NCBI GenBank assembly: GCA_964030475.1
Contig: CAXIPT010000001.1
Location: forward strand, 9,956,444-10,020,443
Length of the DNA stretch: 64,000 nucleotides
Reading direction: 5' to 3'
Source: Tethya wilhelma
Lineage: Eukaryota > Porifera > Demospongiae > Tethyida > Tethyidae
Below the pieces are notes generated by a model. That model ran no database searches. It worked only from the letters and a program-made list of their open reading frames with translations, and was not told the DNA's origin. The number at the start of each line of letters is the position of its first letter. Positions within the stretch are counted from its first letter, which is position 1. The position numbers were made by a program, and so were the translations under genes. Of the stretch, positions 1 through 12,553 are shown piece by piece.

Positions 1-2707
1 GTGATACGGTGAAATTTTGATTTTCAAAAACGCTTGAAACCACCCAAATTCTGCTTGTTAGCAACAAATTTATTGATTTCATGCACTTTTGACTGTTTGC
101 AAAGATTTTTAAGAATTTTGCTCTCTTATGTGGTTGCACTGTATCTAATTAAATTTTGCTTATTGTTTCTAAGATGACTGGCTAATTTGAATGTTGTTTC
201 CAAGAGAAAGAAAATTATATAAGCTCATAGAACTTATTGTAACTGTAACATTGCAGTAAAGAAATTACTGTTCAGTCATGGGTAATGAGTGGGTTGGGCT
301 TGGAAATGCACCTTGAACCATTAAAACTGCAAGAAGACTGACGAGAAAATGATGAAGCAATGCCGTTTTAGCATCTGTCACTTTTGTAAAAGAGTTTAGT
401 ACTTTCTGTCGATTGTTTAGGCTTAGCGTAGGCTACCAAAAACCAAGCCACTGCTATATTCTGAAATAAGTAGTGTTTAGTTTACTGAGTTCAGTTTTCT
501 GGATACATTAAAATTGCTCGTGTAGTTTGAGTGCTTTTGTGGACAAAGGAGAAACCAGGTAGAGTGGCAGATGAGAAATCACAATATTTTTGTCTCTGTT
601 TCTTTCTAAATAAATGCAACGACTGAACTGAGCAGAGTTGTTACTAAGGTGAATCTGAAGTACATCGAAAAATGTGACCAATCAGAAATGGGATATATAA
701 CAGCTGATGCACAGTAGGATGGGAATTATGGTAACATAAACATCTTTGCCCTCGGGTATCGGACGTTAATTGCCATAATTCCTTGCTATTGTCCACACAC
801 ATAAAAGGAGAGTGCTATTTTGCTTACCATCACTGTGTCAAATCAGCAAAACTGTGTCAAAAAAGCCTGATTTGGCATGTTTTGTGCTGTTTGACAACAA
901 AATTTAGCACAATTTTGTTAAATCATTATTTTTTTGTCTATTAGCACATCAAAACAGCACAATTTTCTGAGAGAACTAGCCAAAATAGCACAATTGTGCT
1001 ATTTTGTGCTATTTTAGCACAACCTATGCTAAATTATGAATACTTATGAGCATTCATTTGAATATCAGATCATAACTGAGCATGCTCAGTAGCTCATTTT
1101 TGAACTTAGCTGAGCAGCAGTGCTGGGAAAAATTTTTGAGAGACACTGAAAGACTGGTTTAAGAAGCGTAAAATGGCAAAAGAATGGCTAGAAGAACTTA
1201 GTTTTAGAAAAGGATGAAAGCCTGCTACCCAAAGTTCCATGTTTGAGGTAAGAAAACTGAATAACTATTCATTTTGTCAGTGTGGGTTACCAGCTATAGC
1301 TCAGTATGATAATTTTACCACACACAGCTGCAGTTTGCCCATTGATTGAACTTCAAAGTGATATCCTCAACACACAAGACAGTATAAGTTCAGGTAAAAA
1401 ATATAGATTGTCTGCCATAGTATTGTATGATGTATAGCTATACCCCATACAAGCATTGCAGCCGCTGCCCCCTGTTGCTTCAAATCATTTTGCTACTTAG
1501 TGACAACAACAGCCGGTTCAACCGCAAGTACAGTACTTTCAAACTTAGTTGTGTGCTCCCTTCGATTTGTACAATAGCTAAGCAAGTTTGTGTGCATGTT
1601 GTGTGAGCATTTCTTAGTGCATGTGTATAGTCACACTATGTGTCATGTACTTTGTGTGCTGAATTACTATTATAGCCTTTTGTAGCCCACTTGTGACGTA
1701 GATGAAAGTGCCGACAGTGCGTATATATGTGATATTGCACGGTACATGTGGTCAGGCGGTTACTTAAGCTATATAGCTAGTTACCAAACTGCTACAAGTC
1801 GTACATACAAGAATACTCACAACACTGGAGTCAAGCTTCAGTTGAGAAGGACTCGGTGATGGACACAGACAAATTTTGAAAAATCCAGAAAATTCCAGAA
1901 AAAGCCAAGATGGAAGAAGAAGCCAAAGAAGAATAAAAAAAGATAGAGAAAATTGGAGGTTTGCCATATTTTAGTGCAACAATGTTACTTTAGCGATAGT
2001 TTTAGGTCATATTTTTGGGCTGCTTAGAAAGGGAAAGCAAGAAGCCTTTTAGAGCTAAGCGCTCAGTTTTTGCAGAGTTATTTGCTTGAATATTGGCATT
2101 GTGCTAGTAGGCCATCTGTGCCATTCCTGTGTACCCAGTACTACTCTACTGGGATCATGTAGAATACCGTATAGCTAGAAATTTTCGAGGAATAAAATTT
2201 TCGCGGAAAGGCAATCGCCAAACTTTTTGCGATTTAATTTTCGAGGATCGAGCAGCGCCATCCCATATACTCCAATGCGATCCCGAAAATTTCGCTGGTA
2301 AAATTTTCGTGGATTGGTGGCGATCCGCGAAAACAGCGAAATTTCATGCTGAGTATAATGATACCAGCCTCGATAGCTGGAAACAATCAGAGCACTAGTT
2401 ATTTGCTAATAAATGTCATTGAAAAATGGTCAATTTCAGAGGCTTACAAGTGAGCAGCCATACAACATATGTTGCCCATATTAGGCGTGGTTCAATAACT
2501 TGTGGTAAGGTATGTATACCTCAAGTTTTGTAGAATTCTGCGAGGGTGCTCTTTTTTTCGTGTTGATTTGGCATGGAATTACCCACATGTCAGGGCCATA
2601 GGAATAACCCCGCAACAAATGGACTCTAGCATTGAAAATAAAAACATTGCATGATCTAGATAAAACAATATTTGATTGCAGTTGTCAAATAACCAATCCC
2701 CACTTAC
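1..2707. other. Repeat-rich flank without a recognised gene
   Basis: No convincing exon is seen here. A local stretch around 840-1020 repeats a short AGCACAATTTTG-like phrase. Positions about 1890-2152 are a reverse-oriented, degraded copy of the dispersed repeat that elsewhere begins GTACTGGGTACACAGGAATGG. Positions about 2166-2350 are a worn copy of the CCGTATAGCGGGAAA inverted-repeat family. The stretch may be a 3' intron or the 3' flank of the ankyrin gene whose exons start at 2708, because that gene has no clear final exon on this side. Confidence 0.5.
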
Positions 2708-5700
2708 TGTATCAGTAACATTGGGGTCAGCACCACTCTCTAGTAAAGTCTTCACTACTTTTGGATGTCCACTACCTGAAGCTTCTATCAGAGCAGTAGT
2801 GCCATGGTACTGAAGGGAGAGAGACAATACAATCAATATACTATTACAGTAGCTATGTACAACAAACTCTGCAGTTGAGACTTATTATTGATTTTACATA
2901 GAGTAAGGTAAGGTAGGGTAGGGTAATTTCAAACAAGAGGGAAGGTTTAAGATATTTACTTTTCTCCTAAAATGCTATTTAGCTGCAGCTATTTTTCTAT
3001 CAACAAAACGTACCAGATCAAGCTGTTCAAAAATCTGAGCAGAACTCATAGCAGAGAAATTGACCAGTGCTGCACCAGAATTACCCCTCAATAGGAATGC
3101 CCTGGTTTATCCTATACTTGCCTGCTGTCACAGCAATCAAGTGCATAATCATACATTAATGCCAGGACTAGGGCTCTTAATCTCTATTGGCAACTTTCCC
3201 TGTTTCTTTGGCAACAAAGTTCTATAAATTGAGTTGGTATATCAGTTGTGGATTCAACAAGCTTCTTTAATCAAATTCAGTAAAAATGTGAGAGTGAGTA
3301 CCTAAGAAAGTTTCTATTGCAGCAGAGGTATTGAGTAAATCAGCATAGAGTCCTTATGTAGGGGGAGGCTTACCTAGATTGCAACCCCCTCCCCTCCACC
3401 CCAACACTCACACACACACACACACACGAGATTGTATAAAGATGCAAACATTCCACAATATGTTCAAAAACGTGCATTCTCTTGTGATTTAATTATTATA
3501 CCTTAAGCTAACTTAAATTCCACTTAGTTATCAAATGGTCAACTTTTTCGACCAGAAAACACCAATATAATCAACGCTAAACATTAGTCAAGAAAATTGA
3601 CATGAAAATCCAAGAATTAGCTGGTATTTTACTAACTTCATTAACAGGGTCAGCACCACTCTCCAGCAACACCTTGACTACTTCCAATTGTCCATTAGCT
3701 GAAGCAGTTACAAGAGCAGAGTGGAGGTCATACTGCAGGGAAGATAATACCATCAACAAATTATACCGTTAATTACTCCCAGGATGATAGTATTGGGTAC
3801 ACAGGAATGGCACGGATGGCCCATTAGAGCAATACATTAATTTATAAGTTCAGTTGAGAAACTGGTAAAATTGAATGCATCTACAACTAGTAGAATACTA
3901 GCAACATAATATCACATTCTGCAGAGAAGCCTTGAAATCGATTCTTAAAAGGGTACACGACGTAGGTCACGATGACAAATACACCTCAGGACAACACATG
4001 ACGCATGTTGTACTGTAATTTTCATGCTGAAAATATTTTGTAAATTTTTCTATTGCTATTGTATAATTATATAATTGTAATGGAACAACACGCCAACTGG
4101 TGCACACTTACAGAAAGTAAAAATTATACTGTAACTTTAGCTACTTAAAAATCAGATCACGAAATTGATACTCTCTACATAATTGATTAGTATCTACTAA
4201 TCGAACATCAGCTTTCGCAGTCACAAAATAATATTAAGAGTCAAAAGATAACAAGTAACACCTCTCAACAACAGCCAGCATCAGTTTAGTCCTAATTTTT
4301 AACATGGCTTTATTTCCAGGCTTGATGAGGTGTTTCCATGGCACTTAGATCTTTGATAGTCCCATATAGAAATTTCTTGCAACAGTCTCCAAGTCGTCAC
4401 ATATCAAAAATACCCTCGTGAATGTTTACACAACTAGAAAAGAAGAAGGAATCTTGAGAACAAGGTTAGTACTGCAGAGAGAGCTAGGGACTCAGAGAAC
4501 CATCCAGACTACCACTGGTGGACAGCAGAGAAGGCTTGTCATCTCTAGGCCTCGTACAAGAAATAAAAGTGCTAGCTAATTTGCCTCTGGTACGACTGGC
4601 TACTGGACTCTGTCTTGGTGACATTTCAGGCAGAGATTCTGAAGCACTCCCATCACTAACATGACTCACATCTTCCTCTGGTTGCATATTCTCTTCCTGT
4701 GTTAATGGACATGTAGATCAAGGTGTCTGAGACTCAGCACAACAGGACTCAGTCGGAAGATTTGACACTGGCTTTCACAGATGTGAGTTCAGCAGCAACT
4801 GGTATAGCAGTAATCATATCTTCTGCCCTTTTTCTAGAACTAAAATCCTCCATTTTTTGTCGACTACGTAGCTGCCTTTTGCTTCGAGACTTAGAAGGAT
4901 GAGGGGCATGGGCAATAATTGGACACGTGGCTAAGAAAAAGTCAAAGACAGTAGTTAGTATCACAGTGGACGAGTACCTGCAGCTATTTTATAGCGTTTA
5001 GAGAGAAAAGTACTCAGCAGTTTTGCATAGTTGATGAGTGAATTCTTCTTGGTAAATGGTAGAACTGCTGCTAAAGTTCAGAGTCTTGATTGAGTCAAGG
5101 TACCCAAGGGAGTGACCAAAGCTGAGTCTTGTCATGCAGCTACTCAGTCTCTTTGAATTGCTGAGCTTGAGCTCCCCAAGTTTGAAAACAAGATTTGTGT
5201 TTAGAGGTGCCGCCTTAATCTATACACCCTTTACCAGCTTGGCTAATTTTTCAGTTCCAAATAGTGGCGCCTTTTGTCACTGAAATTAATTTTAAATGGC
5301 ACCTATATTGCTGAAAGCACCCTCCAAGCAACTACAAAAAGTGACATGATTCTGTGAGTTAAAAAATGACTTGTAAGAGCTAAACTTTTACCATGAAGAC
5401 ACCATTATACTAGTGCATGGTTATAGTATTTGGAGAATATTTATGTGCCACACTGCAAGCATGTCATGGATCCTGTGTAGTCTGAAATTTTGAGATATGC
5501 ATGGATACTAAATTGGACTTAAAGTCAGATGAATACTATCTGAAAAGGAAATATATTTTGTACTAATTTCGGCTGCAGCACAAAGTAACAACTATTAAGC
5601 AAACCTTTATACAGCAGACGGTAACCTCATTCAACACTTTGTCATTAAGTGGTTACCCCACAAAAAGTGATGTCTAAATTTTCATATAGAATTGAGTACA

Positions 5701-8700
5701 CCACTGTTGGCTCCATACTGGCTCAACTTACAAAAACTGAAGCCCATGCAAAATAATAGCACTATCCTATACTTTTGGACTGGAAATAATGCACTGTTAC
5801 AGTATACAAGTTTTAATAGAATACAAGGAGTGGGGCTCGCTTCGCTCGCCCACTCCTTGTTTGTGTATGTTTATAGGATCAGTTACTATAACTCAAACAA
5901 TAGTAAGATAAAGTTGATGAGCAAAGCTATAATATTGTGTATAATTATAATAAATATTCTTCAATGGTCAGTTGGCTAACAACCTTTGCAGTTGAAGCAA
6001 CACACAACAATCACATCAATACTGGCATAAGCAATTGGAAACTCAAAGGGAAGCAATGCTGCATGTGTATATGCACTGCTTTGTGCCAGTGTTCTGGCTT
6101 AGTACAGCTCAGCAATTAATTTACCTCATTACGTGACGTCACAGACGACCCTTTTCCGACTTCCGCCATTTTTGCAATCAGCTGGCAAAGAAACTCGTTA
6201 TCTGGCTGGCTGTGTTTCGTGTACAGCAACAGAGAAGCAGACTCCTAGAAGCGAAAGTTCTCCCCTCGCTACGCTTCTTTTGTGAAAGATTGGCTTCTCT
6301 TTCACGCTTGTTCGTCGGATCCAGACGCCACTGGTATGCCTTGTCAGCGATTTCAAAAAAAGTTAGCCATGCTTGTAGCGCCTGCCATTCTATCCTAGGC
6401 TATAGTACTATCTAAGCTAGTTCTCTAGGCACACTTTTCATAGCTTGCATTTTTCAAAGTCCAGAGAAAAAGTAGCGTTTTAGCTCGAGGTCGCATCACT
6501 TCCGGTGACCCTCCGTTACACACACACGGACAAAACTTTGCTTATAATATGATGACAGCCCCATAAAAAATGTACCTCATAGCAAAGGCTACTATGGCCA
6601 CAAAAAAACTACCCTTTAGAAGTGTATCCCTAGACTTGATGAGACTTGGACTTGCACAAATTTGATTTAGGCTCACTGTAAAAAATGATTGGTTATTTCA
6701 ACCAACATAGGTAAAATAACCTTTTTCAATAATAGTACAACTACCCATTAATGGGTAATGTCAGTCATTCTATGTGAAAATAACAAAAATTAGGTTATAT
6801 AGCTACTAAATTGGTTAACCATCATAGGTTGAAATAACAATAAGCAGTACAACTACCTATCAATGGGTTATTCCAGTCATCCTTGGTGAAAATAACCAAA
6901 ACTAGGTTATAACTACTAACTTCGGTATCAATCAAATTCTTTTGTGGTTAAATGAATCTCGTTTGGTTAAACCACTGCTCTATTGGGTTAAAATGAATGG
7001 CTGTATCTAAAATAATGACATCATTACCGGGCATGCTCAGTAACACAATTTGAAACTTGGCAGCTGTCAGAGAAGTAGACAAAAAATTCTTGAAAAACTC
7101 CTGAAGGAACACATCAAAACACTGTCTTTTGGTAAAAGGAAGTATCTGACATGGTAAACAGCACAAACAAGTATTATATTTGAGGTAAGACTTGAAAATT
7201 GCTTGTCATAACAGCCAATTAACTCTGAAGCTGATCATATGGTCTTTTTTTTGAACTTAGAAACTGAAAAGTAAAGAAGTGGAAAGAGAAGACAAATCAA
7301 AATTACTTTAAAAAGCTGGACAACAGCAAAAACTCAGTGTTAAGGTGAGAAAACACTGACTGCAATCACTGATTATCTATGGTGCTTCTAACCTTGTTTA
7401 GTTGTAAAAAAAGCTAAGTGGATTAAAAGAGACAGGACAAAACACCAAGAAAGAAGTAGCTGAGCTTTAGAGGTAAAATTGCTTGTCATGCTATTAGCTA
7501 GCAGACTGATTTTAAAACTGAATTCTTTGATTTTTTACTTGTAGGTAAAACCTCAAAAGAAACAGTATACAATAACTCTTTCAACAAGATTAAAATACCT
7601 ATATACAGAGTTAAAAGTACCAAAACAAAAACTGTTACAAATCCTTATTTGTGAACTTTTTATCTCTTGTGTAAGATTACTCAAACCATGATTGGTAGTA
7701 ACTTTGATCATCATTTGACTAAAGCGAACATAGATTATACAAAAAAAATTAACTTTATATAAAGGTTACTTTAAACCATGACTGCTGGAACATTTAACCA
7801 ACTACTATTGGTAACTTTAACCAGCAAAAAAAGTGTTTAGAACACCCAGCCATTTTAAAGATTATTATAACCACTTATATTTTGGTTTAAAACAATCCAA
7901 ATTATGGTGGCCTGAATTGCAACCCATTCAACCCAAAATTTTGGGTTATTTTAACCCATCATTTTTTACGGTGCTGGGATGGTGTTTACAGAGGACAACC
8001 AGTTGCAGTAGCTATATTTTATTGTTTTCACAAAAAACACAGGGTACAGCTGCTCTTGCATGTAGTTACTTCCAGAAGCGCTTTGCATCTCATTAAAAGA
8101 GGTTTTAAATCAAGCAGTGTTCCTACCAAGGGAGTAACTACCATAGAGGCAGAGGAGGCACTTGCCTCCTTAAAGTTCAGCGATAATTAACTTAGCACAC
8201 AATCTAGTATGTACTTGAGCGCGTGCGCGTGTGTGATAGCAGCAACGCTCCAATATCCTGAATATTAGCAACGCGATTCATGGTCATGACAGGATAAAAT
8301 GGTGCACTCAGAAATAGCCTAGATGTGCTCTCAAAATCAGTGAGTAAATTCTCGAATTTTCAACAGCTCGGGAGCATGCCCCCAGACCCTCTTAGATTTT
8401 CGCCTCCTCCCTCTTTAAATGCTAGTTACGCCCCTGCCTACACTATAAGGCTACCAAGAGACTGGAAAAATTTGCAAAGAGCACCCTCTCCTGACTACAA
8501 AACCACTAACAATCACGATCATGGTGCGATCGTGATCACAGGGGATTAGAGCCAAGTTTTTGGCACAGTCCTCTTGTGTGTGAGCTTGAAACTTGCTAGG
8601 TAGATGCAGGGATAATTAGGCCGTGTAGGAATAGCATTAGTTAAGCTACCAGGCTCTGGAAAAAAAGACTTAGACGAATGGCAAAGTTCAGTTTGCTAAT

Positions 8701-11700
8701 ACCACTCCTTCGTAGCGCACTTAGGCTAAGTTTTCTCTACAGCCGTTCTGTATGCAAGCTTGAAGCTTGTAATAAGCCTGTAATAAGCTATCAAAAAACT
8801 AAAAGAAGCAAGTTTTTGAGCTGCCTTTGTAACTAAAGAAAAAAAGGCATAGCTACTTAGCATTATTGTGAAAATAAATTAAGGGTTTTTAGAATTATGC
8901 GCATCACCTACATTACGTAATTGTATCACTTCCGGTAGTGTAGGCGGAATGACTGTAGGCGAAACGTTACAAAACCGAACAGCTAGAGCCTTCAACTGTA
9001 TTTCTAAATAACGCACACTATACATGGTCTACTGGACATGATCAGTAGGTGCAGTCTCGAAGTCTAAGTGCTTAAAAAGGCACAAAAGCCTCGGATCTCA
9101 GCAAGTACGGTGTTTTACATTACCAAAAATATAATTATTCTAGATGTTACTGATTTATGAAGGTTAGTGTCTTCAATTTTGTCCCTAGAGCTTTCGTTCT
9201 TGAGAATAAACAATAACAGACAGACAGTTGGACAGATAAAACAACTACCGTAACCCTCGAGGTTTAATAACACTAGACTCTATTATTGAGGATGCTGTTT
9301 TAGGATATAATTATAGGCTAGGCTAATTCACTTACAGTGCCATATGAACCACCTTCCAGTAATATCCTGAGTAACTCAATATGACCACATTGTGCAGCAT
9401 ACTTGAGAGCAGGAAAGTCCTTTAATTGAAAGGGAAAAAGGTAACACTTAATTAATATTGCAGTTTGTATACAGTAAATTAAAGCATTAGCAAAACTGTA
9501 CCTAGAGTGCGCTTACTTTGTCAGTAATATTGGGGTCAGCACCACAATCTAAAAATATGTTGACAACTTCAACATGTCCACTCCTCAGAGCTATCATAAA
9601 AGCAGTGTATCCATTCTTGATATACATAAGAAATAAACAATCAGGCATAGTAATAATTTTGCTTTCCGTGTAAATTGAAAATTGAAACTGATTGAAACAC
9701 ATATGGTGACGATGAATTCAAGTGGGAATCTTATTTCAACACTGTCTTCATTGATGAAATCTTAGTGAAGTAGACACATACCTGATCTCTAAACTCAAGG
9801 TTAGCACCCCCTTCTAGCAATGTTGTGACTACATCTTTATGTCCATTTTCTGAAGCAGTCATCAAAGCAGTGTATCCATTCTGATATGAGAGAAGAAAAT
9901 ACTTGTAAAAAAATTTTAACTAATCAACTGTAAAAAATCAAATCTGCAGCACCAACAAAGCACTATGGCATATAACCTAATAGACAGACACACACACACA
10001 CAAAATGACTACCATAATCCTCTGCATGTGCTACGGACGCGCCGAAGCTTAATAACCAATTTAGCTATCCCCACTTACTCTATCAGTAATATTAGGATCA
10101 GCACCACTCTCTAGTAAAGTCTTCACTGCTTTCGGATGTCCACTACCTGAAGCTTCTATCAGAGCAGTAGTGCCATGGTACTGAAGGGAGAGAGACAATA
10201 CAATCAACATATACTGTAGCTACGTACAACAAACTCTGCAGTTAAGACTATTATTATTGATTCTACATAGAGTAAGGTAAGGTAGAGTAGGGTAATTTCA
10301 AACAGGAGGGGTGATTTAAAATGCTTACTTCTCTCCTATATAGCTAGAACTTGCCAGATCAAGCTGTTCAAAAATCAGAACAGCGCTCATAGCAGAGAAA
10401 TTGGCCAGTGCTGCACCAGAATTACCTCCTGATTAGGAATGCCCTGGTTTCAAGTGCACAACCATACATTAATGCCAGGACTAGGGCCCTTAATCTCTAT
10501 TGACAACTTTCCTTGTTAAGCCTCGGCGCGTGCGTAGCATGTGCCGAGGATTATGGTAGTCGTTTTGTCTGTCTGTCTGTCTGTCCCATCGAAATCTCAA
10601 GAAAGACAGCTCTAGCGAAAAAATGGATGGTACTTATGTTCATAAAATTGAATGATCTTGAAAAATTACATTTTCTGCTGTACAAAACGCTGTGGTTGCT
10701 GAGATTTGAAGCTATTGTGCTTCTTTGAGCGCTTAGCTTCGAGACCACGCCTATTGATCTAGTGTGCATTAACTAGAATTCAATAATGCTCACAGCATGA
10801 TGCCTGGTGCTGCTTGATCAGTGCTGCTATTGCTGTTGCGTTGGCACGACAGACAGGGGTTGGCTGCATTCTGTGTAAGCATATTGTCATGTACAGATGT
10901 TTTAGTTGCTGGCTATTAGCTGTATGGCCACTAGCTAGTACTCAGCAGCTCAGTGTGCTGATTTTGTTCCCACACCAGCTGAGCACTCAAGTACTGTAGC
11001 TACATGTTTTATCATAGCTTAGGTCAGTCTTATCAGAGACTTGTGCTGGTTTATCAAATAGTTTACATCATGAGTGAAAACAGCTCAGTCTAACTTTGGC
11101 GGCCTATCTATATATGCGTACATGTTTAGTTGTGCAAGGTAGTTGAGTGCGCTGAGGCTTATGCACCTTGGTGCTTTCATTTCTCTGGAAAGTAAGTTAC
11201 ATTAAATGAGTTGGTATATCAATTGTGGATTCAACAAGCTTCTTAGGGTTGATGGCAGAAGTAAAGTAGTATCCTAATTAGCATATTCATAACTAGTGTA
11301 TGAATATATGGACTAATATATGTAATATATGGATTGTACGAAGGGCCCCAGTCTCTTGCTGGTGCTTAGGCTAGTCTACTAGGCTAGGGCTGAGGCCGTG
11401 GCTAGGGGTAGCGCTAGGGCTGGGGCAAGGGATAGGGGTCTAGTGCAATATATTATTATTACTAGGAGTACACATTGTGCAAAATAGTGCCTCGCGCTAG
11501 CTTTGCATTCACCACTTATGCAGTATTGATAGATGATGATGCACTGAGCAATCAATCATAGACTAAGTGTTATGAATCACTGACTCAGTGATTTGTGCTT
11601 AATTTTAAAATCATACTGAGATTATGCAGACACAAAAAGACCTCCTGTCATATACCACTGAGCTAGAAGAGCGGAAGACCACTTGATCAGGCTGAGGTAC

Positions 11701-12489
11701 TCAAAGCAACCAAGCTGCTAGCTGACTGTGCCAGTCAATGAGAAATACATGCACATAGCTGCTATCAGCCATTAATACACTAATGTGGCCATGCAGCTAG
11801 CAGTGAACAGCCATGCAGGCCATGATATAGAATAATTATTGTTGATGATTATCAGCTGTTTCTCTCTAGTATATAGGAGCCTTCTTTGCCTTCTAGCTGT
11901 TAATCTTGCACAAAAACAGGCTTGCTCACTAAAACCAAAGATACTGAGCATCATGATACATAGATGCGCAAGCGCTACTAAGTAACGATCTTTACCAGAA
12001 CAAAATTGCATTCCAAAATGACGTGACGTCACGTTAGAACTAATTGCATTCCTAAAGCGTGACAGGACATACATATATATATATATATATAAAACGCTTG
12101 CTGGCAAACTGAGCCATACGTCGCGATTAGATGCTTCGCGCTAAGGCGCTCGGCAATTAGAGATTGTATAAAGTAAGGCTAAAAAGGGAAAGCTGGCAGG
12201 AACAGCCTGGTGGGATAGATAGGTAGTACGCAGTGCTGTGGACTGTATGGCCCATGGTTTGATGCATGATCTCTACTAATTTTTTAAGAATTTTTTAAAA
12301 ATATTTTCTAAGTTTGGATACATCTTTACTTCTGCCATCTACCCTTCTTTGATCAAATTCAGTAAATATGCCAGAGTGAGTACCTATAAGAAAGTTAGTA
12401 TTGCAGCAGATGTATTGAGTAAATTAGCATAGAGTCCTTATGTACTGGAAGGCTTACGTAGATTGCACCCCTCCCCTCCCCTCCACTCC

Positions 12490-12553
<64 letters not shown>

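Larger units (their letters stand above)
2708..9880 (-). repeat. Duplicated five-exon ankyrin cassette, distal copy
   Basis: Ankyrin exons at 9880-9782, 9615-9517, 9419-9336, 3732-3637 and 2809-2708 match, in order and nearly in sequence, the exons at 15291-15193, 15025-14927, 14828-14745, 12864-12769 and 10180-10079. Introns between the first three are also almost identical, for example 9000-9880 against 14412-15291. Amino-acid differences are few (GYTAL/GYSAL, LDCGAD/LDRGAD, ADPVNE/ADRVNE). This copy is longer between its third and fourth exons because of inserts at about 5.8-6.6 kb and 6.67-7.97 kb and a 1.8-kb stretch with no counterpart. Confidence 0.85.

Noticed and set aside
3405..3430. 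CRISPR-like or structured array among short repeats
   Set aside because: These are simple microsatellites in introns of a eukaryotic gene; there are no spacer-repeat units.
4861..5000. SR-rich frame as part of a splicing factor gene
   Set aside because: It is short, has an isolated acceptor and no RNA-recognition domain; at most an alternative tail of the ankyrin gene.
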